From contig NZ_CP034450.1 in assembly GCF_003952505.1 (NCBI RefSeq), positions 4,464,001 to 4,528,000 of the forward strand: DNA of 64,000 nt, given 5' to 3'. This DNA is from Mesorhizobium sp. M4B.F.Ca.ET.058.02.1.1. Its GTDB lineage: Bacteria > Pseudomonadota > Alphaproteobacteria > Rhizobiales > Rhizobiaceae. The notes under the pieces were generated by a model. The model worked only from the letters and a program-made list of their open reading frames with translations, ran no database searches and was not told the DNA's origin. Below, piece by piece: positions 24,001 to 32,259 of the stretch. A program made the position numbers and the translations under genes. How positions within the stretch are numbered: the first letter of the stretch is position 1; the number at the start of each line of letters is the position of its first letter.

Positions 24001-27000
24001 TTGCGTTTGCCCAACTGACTGTTTGGCCAGAATGCAGAAGCGGCCTGCTGCCATTGCTGCTCTATGTCCTCCACCCGTATGCGCGCAACGGCAGCCTCGT
24101 CATAGCGGGCCGACAGGTCCTTGCGAGACTTGCGATAGTCTCCGATTGCCTCATTGAGAGTGGCGAGGGCTCCCCGCAACTGGGCGAAATCTCGATCAAA
24201 GACAATGCTGACGTCATAGCCGGCACTGTCCTGGAGTGCCGCTGCTAGTTTTCGCAGCGCTTCGAGCTCCGCTTTTGACGCGTCGCCTTTGGCGCGCAGG
24301 CCGATGCTCACCAGGAAGGCGTCGAGTGCGGTCGCTAGAACCTCGGACGCATTCTTGAGGGTCTTTGCCCCTTCGAGCAAATTGTCCTGCCAGCCTGACG
24401 TCCACTCGGTGACATCTATAAGACGCAAGACCGACCGCATCTCCACCGACTGAAATGCGAGACCTGTTTCGGCGGCAATATGCTCCAGCGCCAGCCGGTT
24501 TGCCTCGTCATGGGAATCGCGCGATGGCCAGGACAATCTCGGAGCGTGCTGCCGCTTGTTCTTGAGAGCGATGCCGAGCGCCAGATAAGGCGTCAGACCA
24601 TTGACATGGTGCCGATGCAGCGCTTCGACATAGGCATTCAGTTCGTCGCGACGGACGCGAAGCCGCTCGTTGATCGCAATCCACTCCGCTGCGTCCACGC
24701 GCACGCCGCTTTCCCAGCTGATCCTGAGCTGGGTGAGAAAGTTGCGTCGGTCCGCCTTGCTGGAATGGAGTTCGAGACAATGCGCGCCCAGGCCATGTTC
24801 GCGCAGGCGGCGATACACCACATCGAGCGCCGCCGTCTTCTCGGCCACAAACAGCACGGTTTTGCCAACTGAAAGACAGTTGGCAATCATGTTGGCAATG
24901 GTCTGGCTCTTGCCAGTGCCGGGAGGACCGATGATGACAAAATCGCGACCCTCAGCGGCGGCAAGACTTGCGGCGGTCTGTGAGGAGTCGGCCGGCAGCA
25001 GCAAAACCATGTCGGACGGGGCATAGTGCCGGTCGAGTTCGCGCTCGTCGCGGAATGATGCGCCATTGCCCTCGAAAGCTATCTCCGGCGTGTCGATCAG
25101 ATGGCGCACGACACGGTTTTCGCGCAGCGCATCGGTACGCTCGACCAGATCCTTCCACATGAGAAACTTGGCGAAGGAAAAGGTCGACAGCGCCGTCTCG
25201 TCCACCACCTCCATGCCGGGGACGTCGCGCACTGCCTGGCGCATAAGACCGAGCAGCCTCGGCACATCAACGCCGCTTTCGTCCTCGGGCAGCTCACCGG
25301 AAAACTGTGGCAGTTTGAGCTCGAAGTCGCGTTCGAGAAACTGCAACAAGGTTGCGTTGAATCGCGGTTCATCTTCATGGAAGCGCAAGGTAAAATGCGA
25401 TGTTGCGCTGCGGCGCTCGATTTTGACCGGTACGAGCAGCAATGGCGCGCGATAGCTGCGCTCGTCCTCGGCCTTCTTCTTCCAGCGCAGGAAGCCGACC
25501 GCCAGGAAGAGCGTATTCGCGCCGCCCTCGGCAAAATCGTTGCGCACTTGCCGGTAAAGATCGATCAGCCGGGATTCCAATTGACGCCCATCGAGCGTCG
25601 ACGGGAGCTCGTCGCGCAGAAGCGCTTCCGCGGCAAAGCCACGCTGGAGGTCACGTCCGTGCACCTCGCGATAGAGGACAGCATCCCGCTCGCCCAGTGG
25701 ATTCTGTTCGGGGAGCGAAATCAGCCGGATCGAAGCGCCTGCCATCAGACGGTCCTCGAGGTAGCCGACGTCAGTACAAAGAAACGGAATTGTCTTCTTG
25801 GAGTCCGGAAAATTGAGCAGGCGGTTCCGCAGTGTCAAATCGAGGAGCTTTTTCTGCCAGCGGTCGATCCGTCCGGCCGCTGTCGTCGGCTTTACCTCGA
25901 CGATCTCGACCGGCAGGGCTACCACGGCCGGTGCGGCTGGCAACGGCAACGCGATTTCGGTTGCCGCCTCTGCATCCACGCTGCGGCGCGTCGGTTCGTG
26001 CGAAGCAAGCGGTGTGATGCCGCCGCTGCGCGAGCGGCGTATATCGATGGCTGCGACAAAGGTGGCTACCTGCGTTTCGTCGAGCCGCTGTTCGATTGCG
26101 TGTTGGGCAGCCTCCAACGTCATCGCCGGCCGATGCGTCACGCCTGTCGTCTCAAACACGATGAGTTCGCGCGATGCCAGCGCCTTGCGGACCTCCATGG
26201 CATCGGGTTCAATGGCGTTGGCGAGCGTCCTTTGTGTCATCCAGACGCCGACGGCCGCGTGTCCCTGAAACATCAAAACGACGGGATGCAAGCCCGTCGC
26301 CTCCAGGGCGGACGCGAATAACAGACTGGTATCGAGACAGGTTGCCAGCTTTTCTGCCGTAATAATTGAGGGACGTCGAATTTTTTGGCCGCGGCTTTCG
26401 AAGCTCGCAGGTGGCTCTGCATAATGCAGCGATAGGCCAGCAATGGCCGAATAAATTGCGGCCGCCAGCATGAATGCGCGTTGCGGATTGCCGCTTTGAT
26501 AGCCATCGAGGCTGGAAGGATGACCATGCGCTGCGAGCAGCTCCGCTGCGGAACGCAGCAGTCCTGCGATCGCCGGGTCGTTCGGCATGACGAATGCGGC
26601 GAGCAATTGCGCCATATCGACGACGCCACCCCATTCGTCGCGGGCAAGCAGGCGCACCGCAACGCGCTGCTCGGCCAGCACTGCGCCTCCTGAGGTTAGG
26701 CGCAACGTTATCTCCCCGCGCTCAGCCTCGTTGAGACCGGCCAGATAGCCGGCGTCGAGATCGATTTTTCGATCGCTTAAGGGAAGCCGGTCGCCAGCAA
26801 CGATCCGATCAATTGTCCAGCTTTTGGCGCGCAAAAAAGGGGGGTTCGATGTCAGCTCGAGAGTGCATTTTTCGAAACCCTGCTGGGTCGGGTTGTTGAG
26901 CGCGATAGACCGGATCACCGGAATAGCATTTTGGAAGGACGCATATGTAAAGCTGGCGGCGATGTCCGCCACGACTTCTATTACGGGCGCGGCTGATATA

Positions 27001-27035
27001 CCGGCAGCATCGCCAGTCTCCGAACTCGTTTCCAT
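21072..27035 (-). CDS. Giant DUF4011 / SF1 helicase / Vsr-like nuclease protein with DUF3320
   Basis: A 1987-residue cytoplasmic protein. Rough layout: N-terminal beta-rich region (1-380), DUF4011 (from about 388, RWQKKLLDLTLRNRLLNF), SF1 helicase core with Walker A GPPGTGKSQTIANMI (about 700) and Walker B VIFDEASQI (about 1328), helicase motif QGDERDIILFSITF and VAVTRARQELIVFSG, a Vsr/DUF559 restriction-like domain (about 1635-1720; FRVDIGIRHPD, GVECDGATYHSS, VRVWSTDWW), and DUF3320 (about 1830-1930). This architecture has been reported as an anti-phage protein (Hhe, from memory). All key motifs appear intact. The ATG at 27035 (METSSETGD) follows a GGGGAT-type site; the longer frame to 27254 is unlikely. 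It leads the operon with the SbcD-like and YhaN-like genes. Confidence 0.88.
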   Translation of the reverse strand: METSSETGDAAGISAAPVIEVVADIAASFTYASFQNAIPVIRSIALNNPTQQGFEKCTLELTSNPPFLRAKSWTIDRIVAGDRLPLSDRKIDLDAGYLAGLNEAERGEITLRLTSGGAVLAEQRVAVRLLARDEWGGVVDMAQLLAAFVMPNDPAIAGLLRSAAELLAAHGHPSSLDGYQSGNPQRAFMLAAAIYSAIAGLSLHYAEPPASFESRGQKIRRPSIITAEKLATCLDTSLLFASALEATGLHPVVLMFQGHAAVGVWMTQRTLANAIEPDAMEVRKALASRELIVFETTGVTHRPAMTLEAAQHAIEQRLDETQVATFVAAIDIRRSRSGGITPLASHEPTRRSVDAEAATEIALPLPAAPAVVALPVEIVEVKPTTAAGRIDRWQKKLLDLTLRNRLLNFPDSKKTIPFLCTDVGYLEDRLMAGASIRLISLPEQNPLGERDAVLYREVHGRDLQRGFAAEALLRDELPSTLDGRQLESRLIDLYRQVRNDFAEGGANTLFLAVGFLRWKKKAEDERSYRAPLLLVPVKIERRSATSHFTLRFHEDEPRFNATLLQFLERDFELKLPQFSGELPEDESGVDVPRLLGLMRQAVRDVPGMEVVDETALSTFSFAKFLMWKDLVERTDALRENRVVRHLIDTPEIAFEGNGASFRDERELDRHYAPSDMVLLLPADSSQTAASLAAAEGRDFVIIGPPGTGKSQTIANMIANCLSVGKTVLFVAEKTAALDVVYRRLREHGLGAHCLELHSSKADRRNFLTQLRISWESGVRVDAAEWIAINERLRVRRDELNAYVEALHRHHVNGLTPYLALGIALKNKRQHAPRLSWPSRDSHDEANRLALEHIAAETGLAFQSVEMRSVLRLIDVTEWTSGWQDNLLEGAKTLKNASEVLATALDAFLVSIGLRAKGDASKAELEALRKLAAALQDSAGYDVSIVFDRDFAQLRGALATLNEAIGDYRKSRKDLSARYDEAAVARIRVEDIEQQWQQAASAFWPNSQLGKRKVQKLLQGYVTEGVADPQHDLLLLRLMQDRRATVEANILSGKPIGFAALDTDTHRIDQILSMAERLRQTLRLPGLGTEDFKALLQATAPSLRSGAADSTMRYGAARFLAASAAFEAAKTQFAIPAGKTPSWAEHDNPLTELTTAMGDLLDARHLLRDWTSWCGIRRRAVSHNLGALVDDIEAGLVRPAEAQSAFRLAYVRWWLPATLDADPVLRNFRRFQHEHAIEDFREIDDLVRAQASLRVISAIAHGLPAVQGVPRNSELGLLRHQMELQRPSRSIREMIGAMPTSFAKLAPCMLMSPLSIAQYLPPDQALFDVVIFDEASQITTWDAVGAIARAHQTIIVGDPKQLPPTNFFGRNEEDEEVVEHEKDLESILDEAKAAGIPVRDLRWHYRSRNESLIAFSNHHYYQNRLITFPSPTVEDRAVQLRKITTGIYDRGKSRTNRIEAQAVTDEAVSRMRRWLALPEKDRPTLGVITFNAQQQSLILDLFDKARQTEPELEWFFADERIEPAIVKNLENVQGDERDIILFSITFSQDNAGKRSMDFGALNRDGGERRLNVAVTRARQELIVFSGFAADQIDPNRTKAIGVQHLKAFLDFAERGAVALPAQERGSVGALESPFEEAVAAELEKRGWTIVPQVGISGFRVDIGIRHPDLAGAYLAGVECDGATYHSSATARDRDKVREQVLRGLGWNIVRVWSTDWWFDLEGCTERLHASLAALLEESRRKQAEQQESEAAIHWDMGHKVDPMDPLPAEDLASAGEPEHPSIKSEPELVAAPLATGERPSASAGILPAAAHSTHDTVPTGGRYRLTDLTGFSTSPDQFYDFVYRGTLRSMVDAVIEQEGPLRDDVLAQRIARAHGWLRTGNKIRERIDLHLREFDRTEESSGSFLWKRGTVVDLLDYRMPFDADARRSIADIPIAELAAVVVANEDILEQSDPALDLARLLGVERLAAISRSRLDEAIDRAQRNLAST

Positions 27036-27705
27036 ACCCCATCCCCTATTTTCATTTACGATAGAACTTTGCCGCCAGAATTTGAAAGTAAATTCTCGGT
27101 ATGGTCGCCGCTTATGTCCAGCAGCATAGATTTCTAAAAGTGTTACCGCCCAGATAACGGTCGAAATGGAGACAGGCGATAATCGGTCGTCACGATTGGA
27201 GGGGATCCAAAAGTCGCGGAAATCGGAGCGCCGGCGCACGCTGCTGAAACCCAAGACGGGCAGGACGTCATCCGCAAATGTGTGGCGGTCCGGGCGCCAT
27301 GGACCAAGCGTTGCGCGCCTATCGCGAGCGCTGTCGTGGCGCCTATCGCGGACTCGGACCCAGCCCGACAGTGACGGCGAACCTCGATCGGCCTATCGGT
27401 GAGGCGGTCGAATTCCGCCCATAGACTATCGAAAGGCACGCACTTCCAGCTCTATCTCCTCGTACGCGTTGCCGGCTACCTAAATTCGTGCGCGCGGTCC
27501 AATGCCTTTGATTGCTGATGTCGTTGTGGAGACGTTTGATCGCTGAAGCATTTGTTTGCTGACCTAGCGGCGCGGGGGAGGTCATTTATTGGGTACATCT
27601 CCAGCACTCTATGTGCGATCGCGAGGAAAATTTGTCCAGACAAGCGAATTCATCGAATCTGGACTAATCAATAAGTATAATGATGGTAAGATTCGGGGGG
27701 CAGGA
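27036..27705. other. Divergent promoter region
   Basis: This region separates the minus-strand helicase operon from the plus-strand RloC-like gene. I recognise no gene in it. It should contain both promoters. The open frame from 27589 continues in frame into the ATPase gene but does not resemble the family before 27706. Confidence 0.45.
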
Positions 27706-30389
27706 ATGGCCGAGGTTGGACTTTTGGAATGGGCGGATAAGCAGCCCGACTGGATTAGGGATGCCTTAAGAAGACACGCCGCGCGGCCGGGCTTCAACCT
27801 CGAGCAGGAGGATAAGGCCGGTGTAACAGCTCGGGTCCGCCACGTCGGTGGATTTACCGCTGATCTGCCCGAATGCTCTCCGCTCTCGGCGGAGCATTTG
27901 AGGGCCAACAGTTCGAACGAGCCGCGCGCGGTGCTTTGCTCACTCGGCCCCGTCAAGCATTTGAACCGCCTCGCCGAAGAGCAGCAACTGCGTTTCGCCA
28001 CCGATGGCATCACCATTATCTACGGCGACAATGGAAGCGGAAAGAGCGGCTATTGCCGGATCGCGAAGAAGCTTTGCCGTAGTCTGACGGCGGATGATCT
28101 TCTTGGCAACGTGTTCGAGATCGGCACCAAACCGCCAGCCGAAGTGCTTGTCCGGTTTCTCGAAGAGGGTGCTACGGAACCGACCCCCATAACCTGGAAG
28201 GACGGAACGCTGCCCCCGCGTCAATTGCACGGATCTCCGTTTTCGACTCCGCGAACGCTCGCCTCTACGTCGATAAGCAAAACCGTATCGGTTTTCTGCC
28301 CGCAGCCATCGCGCTTCTCGAAAGCCATGGACGTCACCGCACCGAGCTCGAAGCCGACTTCCGGGAAGAAATCAAAGCGATCGAAAAGAACCTAAAGACA
28401 CCATTGCCGAGTGGGTACACAGCTGCCGGCGCGGTCGTAAAGCTGCTGGCTCGTCTCGAAATCAAGTCAAAGGACGTGATGCCTTCCGCAGCCGAAATCA
28501 AAAACCTCGCTGCCCTCTCAGAGCAGGACATGGCTGATCTCGCTGGCCTCGAACAGGCTCTGGCAAGCGACCCTTCAACGATGGCGACAAAGCGTCGGCG
28601 TGCCAAGGCGGCCTTGGAAAAACTGCTGACTGCATCTGAACAGATCGACGCGGCTCTCTCAGCGGCGGCCCTCGAGATTTATCGCAATCTATATGCAACA
28701 GCCGATTCTACAGCGCAGGCTGCACAACTTGCCGCCTCAGGAGCGTTCGCGACTATGCCGTTGAGCGGCGTTGGGCTTTCTCCCTGGCGGTATATGTTCG
28801 ACCATGCACGAGCCTATTTAGCGAGCGTCACTGGCATCGATCATCAGCACTTGCCAGATCAGGAAGGCGATCGTTGCATGCTCTGCCAGGAGCCGATGAC
28901 GGCGGACGCCGCGGGGCGGATCCAATCCTTCAATGACTTCGTAACGGGCGCCGCAAATAAGGCGGCGCAAGTCGCATCTATTGCCCATGAAGAGGCCCTG
29001 CGCCAAATCAAAGGACTCACCATTGCGACCGGGGAGGCGGTTGAGGCGGCTCTCGGAGAGTTTGGCGATCTGTCCGCCGCACGCAAGGCGATGGTGGCCC
29101 TGATCTCGGCATATTATGTCGAGGCAGGTAAAAGGCGTGATGCAATTGTCGTTGCGGCTGCGCTGTCCGAGTACGCTGCGTTCCCGCAACTTGCGGCGCC
29201 AGTTGCATCGAAACTCCGAACGGAGGCGGAGGCGCTAGAGGCCGAAGCGCTGACGGACGACAAGGCAGCGGCCGACGACGGGAACCGCGCTACCGATCGA
29301 GCTCGTCGCGATACACTCAAGGATCGGAAAAAACTGGGCGACGATCTCACCATCGTTCTCGCGCGCTTGGCGAATCTCGAAGAGCGGCGCAAGCTTCTCT
29401 CATGCTGCGATGCTGTCGAAACAGGCTCGGTGTCACGGCAGATGACGTCGCTTCGACGAAGCCTCGTCATGCAGGATCTCGAAAAGCGCGTCGTCGCCGA
29501 GATTGAGACTCTGGCGTTAACGCACATCCCGTTCGCAGTTAATGATCGTAGTCAAGATGGGCAGAGCTATTTCGAGGTCGGGCTCAACGCGGCAAAAGCG
29601 ATCTCAAACAGCAAGGTCTTAAGCGAAGGAGAGCAGCGCGCGCTTGCCCTGGCCTGTTTCTTAGCCGAGGTCGGAGGAGACACATCGCGTCAAGGCATGA
29701 TCATCGACGACCCCGTGTCATCTCTCGACCATGTTCGGATCAGGCGGGTCGCGGCAAGGCTCGTAAAAGAAGCGGCCACAGGACGTCAGATTATTATTTT
29801 CACCCATAATCTTCTGTTCTTCAACGAGGTGGTTGACGCAGCTGCGCAGGCCAATCCGCCGATTCCCCTTGTTCGAAACTACATCAACAAGTCCGAATCT
29901 GCCGGTTTTGGCTTGATTAGCGAAACTGACGAGCCGTGGATCGCACAGTCTGTCACGAAGCGCATCGAGACTCTCAAGACGCGCCTGAAGAGCTTCGACG
30001 GCGCCACTGATTTCACCACCGATGCTTGGCGAAGGTCAGCGAAGGATTTCTACAGCGATCTTCGGGAAACCTGGGAGAGGCTCGTTGAAGAAATCCTGCT
30101 CGGTAAAGTCGTCGAGCGATTTAACAGCGATGTCAAGACACAGAGCCTGAAGGGTGTGGTGGTCGAGGACGAAGACCACAAGCGAATCTATTGGGCCATG
30201 AAGCGAGTTTCGGAGCGTTCTGGACATGACATGGCGTCCGCCAAGGCCATTCCAGTTCCAACACCAAACGATATGAAGAGCGATCTTGATGGAATTGACC
30301 AATATCGTATCGACACCACCAAACGAAAAAAGGATGCCGAAAAGCGCCGGATTGAATTCGAACAGCCTCCCAAGGCGACTGTACTCTAG
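27706..30389 (+). pseudogene. RloC-like AAA ATPase (AAA_13 type), split by one frameshift
   Basis: A large ABC/SMC-type ATPase like RloC, whose relatives are tRNA anticodon nucleases or other abortive-infection effectors. The first frame (MAEVGLLEWADKQPDW) has Walker A IIYGDNGSGKSGYCRIAKK. Near 28205-28212, in a run of C residues, the frame changes: the expected continuation ISVFDSANARLYVDKQNRIG is present in the other frame and leads directly into PSGYTAAGAVVKLLARLE. Further on are coiled coils with a zinc-hook-like RCMLCQEP, the signature LSEGEQRALALACFLAE, Walker B GMIIDDPVSSLD and FTHNLLFFNEV. One extra C would restore about 894 residues. It is either a recent null allele or a homopolymer sequencing error. 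Confidence 0.78.
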
Positions 30390-30410
30390 CCTAATGACTA
30401 TTGTCGTGTA

Positions 30411-30740
30411 TTACTGGCCCTCACTGGCTTCATCCTGCTGCGCATGCCGGTGTCCGCCTGCCGCGGGCGAAGCCGACGTGACGAGGAAGTATCGCGAGGG
30501 CGCCAAGCCATCAATGGCTGTGCGCTCGCTCTTCATCTTGGATTTCAGCGCCGAGAAGCCTGACCGCTGGTAGTGCTTCGCCTGCACAATGTCGCCGCCG
30601 GCAAGGGCATGTCGACCATCCATCGCGTCGTCCGGTCCCTCGGGAAAGGCCTCGAAACGCTTGTCGATCTCGCGACCTACGAGGTCGCGGGCCAAATCCT
30701 CAAACTCGTTATGGGACAAACTCGAGAAATCATAAGCCAT
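30411..30740 (-). pseudogene. Mrr-like restriction endonuclease, N-terminal fragment
   Basis: From ATG 30740 the frame reads MAYDFSSLSHNEFEDLARDL, then a nuclease core resembling PD-(D/E)XK/Mrr_cat: PEGPDDAMDGRHA, then DIVQAKHYQRS. The D...QAK arrangement fits a catalytic D-x(n)-QxK site. The frame ends at 30411 after the N-terminal domain, where larger relatives continue with helical or ATPase domains. It abuts the end of the RloC-like gene tail to tail, so the 3' part was probably lost by recombination. A free-standing small nuclease is possible but less likely. Confidence 0.55.
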
Positions 30741-30919
30741 GCGCCCAGATTGAGTGCCCATTTGGTGGGCAGACAAGCAACCGGGGGCACAATTGCGTCG
30801 TGCCTCTCCATTACCAACAAAAAGATAAACGCGCTTTCCAGGCGATGCGGTCGGATGATCGTTTCGCGCTTGGCAAAAGCGAACGGATTAGTCTATGGCT
30901 CTCGGCGGGGGGGCGAGTT

Positions 30920-32257
30920 ATGCGACGGGTGCGAATCCTTCAAGTAGGCGATATTCACTATCCGGATTGGCATCCTTCCTCTAGCAACATCGATGCCAAG
31001 GATAGCAAGTTCGCTCCGAAAATAACGCAGAAGCTACGCGCGTCTTCGCTGCGTGCCGTCTTGACGAAGCTTCGGCGGCTGACGACTTCGAAGCCCTTGG
31101 ATTCGATCGCCTTCATGGGGGATTTCACGAGCCGTGGCGACAAGACTTTCATTGCTTCGGCATTCCAGCATTTCACGTTGCTCTGCCGCGCACAGGGGCG
31201 CAGTTCAAAGGCGCTTCCGTTGATATTCGTACCGGGAAATCACGATGTGAACCGTGATGACGCGCGCGAACTTGGACCGACTGAGAAATTCAGCGAAATG
31301 GCGAGTTTAGCCGCCCGCTTGGGTTGGCAGACCGTTCCCGTGGACCAACCCGTGCACTTCAGACTTCCGACAGGATCCGCAGGCGCAAACTTCATCCTCG
31401 TCAACACAGCGATAGGCAGTTGGGAGCTTCAGAACCTTCCCGCGTTCCTTCGTGATCGTCTCGAGGCACTCGGTCCTTCTACAGAACCTGTAGATCTCGG
31501 CTCGCCGGACACCTCGGGACATTCGCCCGCGACACCTCCCAGCGATCCAGACAAGGAGGCGTCCGACGACGAGTATTACGGTCAGATGGACACGCCATAC
31601 ATCTCGCGTGAGATGCTTGCAGGCCTACAGGAATTGCTCCAGCAGCCCGACATGCGTTACGGCATCATGATCGGCCATCACAATCTGCTGCCACAAAAGA
31701 CTCCGCGCATTACGCCATACGCGGAGATGCTCAACAGCGGATTTGTCAGAACTCAGCTGCTGCAGGGCAACAAGCCTATCGTCTACCTGCATGGACACAT
31801 ACATGCCGATCCGGTCGAGATCGTCAACGATCCAAGGTTTCCGGACGGCAAATTGATCTGCATCTCAGCACCAGAGATACAGTCAGGTTTCAATGAGCTC
31901 GTCTTCTTCACGACCGATCAGGGAGAGCTCGTCGGCATCCGACTTATACCCTACCGCACCAATGTCGCCGACGGGACGGTCATGGAAGGCGAACATTGCT
32001 TCATCTCGACTATGTCCAACGGCAAGGCCTTTCTGAACAACGACACGTTTGACCTGATGCGCCGACTGCGCGACCATGCCACCAGGCGCGGGAATGGGTT
32101 ACTCTTCTGGGACGAGATCACTGAGATTGCCGCCTCCGCCGAGCTCGGGCTAGATTTGGAAGACTCTCTTCTGATGCTCCAAGCGGCGCGCTTCGTCGAG
32201 ATAGACGGCCTCACGAAGGCAAACTCGGCTTGGCGCATTAAGGTAAGGGACGAATAG
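30920..32257 (+). CDS. Calcineurin-like metallophosphoesterase, first gene of a three-gene defence-like operon
   Basis: A 445-residue soluble phosphoesterase. The metal-site motifs are complete: D11-x-H13 (VGDIHYPDW), G67-D68 (MGDFTSRG), GNHD at 106-109, GHHNLLP near 251 and GHIHADP near 293. A C-terminal winged-helix-like segment follows (LLFWDEITEIAASAELGLDL). It resembles neither SbcD nor typical 2',3'-cyclic phosphodiesterases closely. The ATG at 30920 (MRRVRILQVGD) is chosen because it begins the first beta strand and has GGGGGCGAG just upstream. The next gene starts two bases after its stop. It could degrade nucleotides, a signal nucleotide or nucleic acid; the substrate is unknown. Confidence 0.85.
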   Translation: MRRVRILQVGDIHYPDWHPSSSNIDAKDSKFAPKITQKLRASSLRAVLTKLRRLTTSKPLDSIAFMGDFTSRGDKTFIASAFQHFTLLCRAQGRSSKALPLIFVPGNHDVNRDDARELGPTEKFSEMASLAARLGWQTVPVDQPVHFRLPTGSAGANFILVNTAIGSWELQNLPAFLRDRLEALGPSTEPVDLGSPDTSGHSPATPPSDPDKEASDDEYYGQMDTPYISREMLAGLQELLQQPDMRYGIMIGHHNLLPQKTPRITPYAEMLNSGFVRTQLLQGNKPIVYLHGHIHADPVEIVNDPRFPDGKLICISAPEIQSGFNELVFFTTDQGELVGIRLIPYRTNVADGTVMEGEHCFISTMSNGKAFLNNDTFDLMRRLRDHATRRGNGLLFWDEITEIAASAELGLDLEDSLLMLQAARFVEIDGLTKANSAWRIKVRDE

Positions 32258-32259
32258 AG

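Noticed and set aside
25101..26321. 406-codon plus-strand open frame
   Set aside because: Antisense to the DUF4011 helicase gene and without domains of its own.
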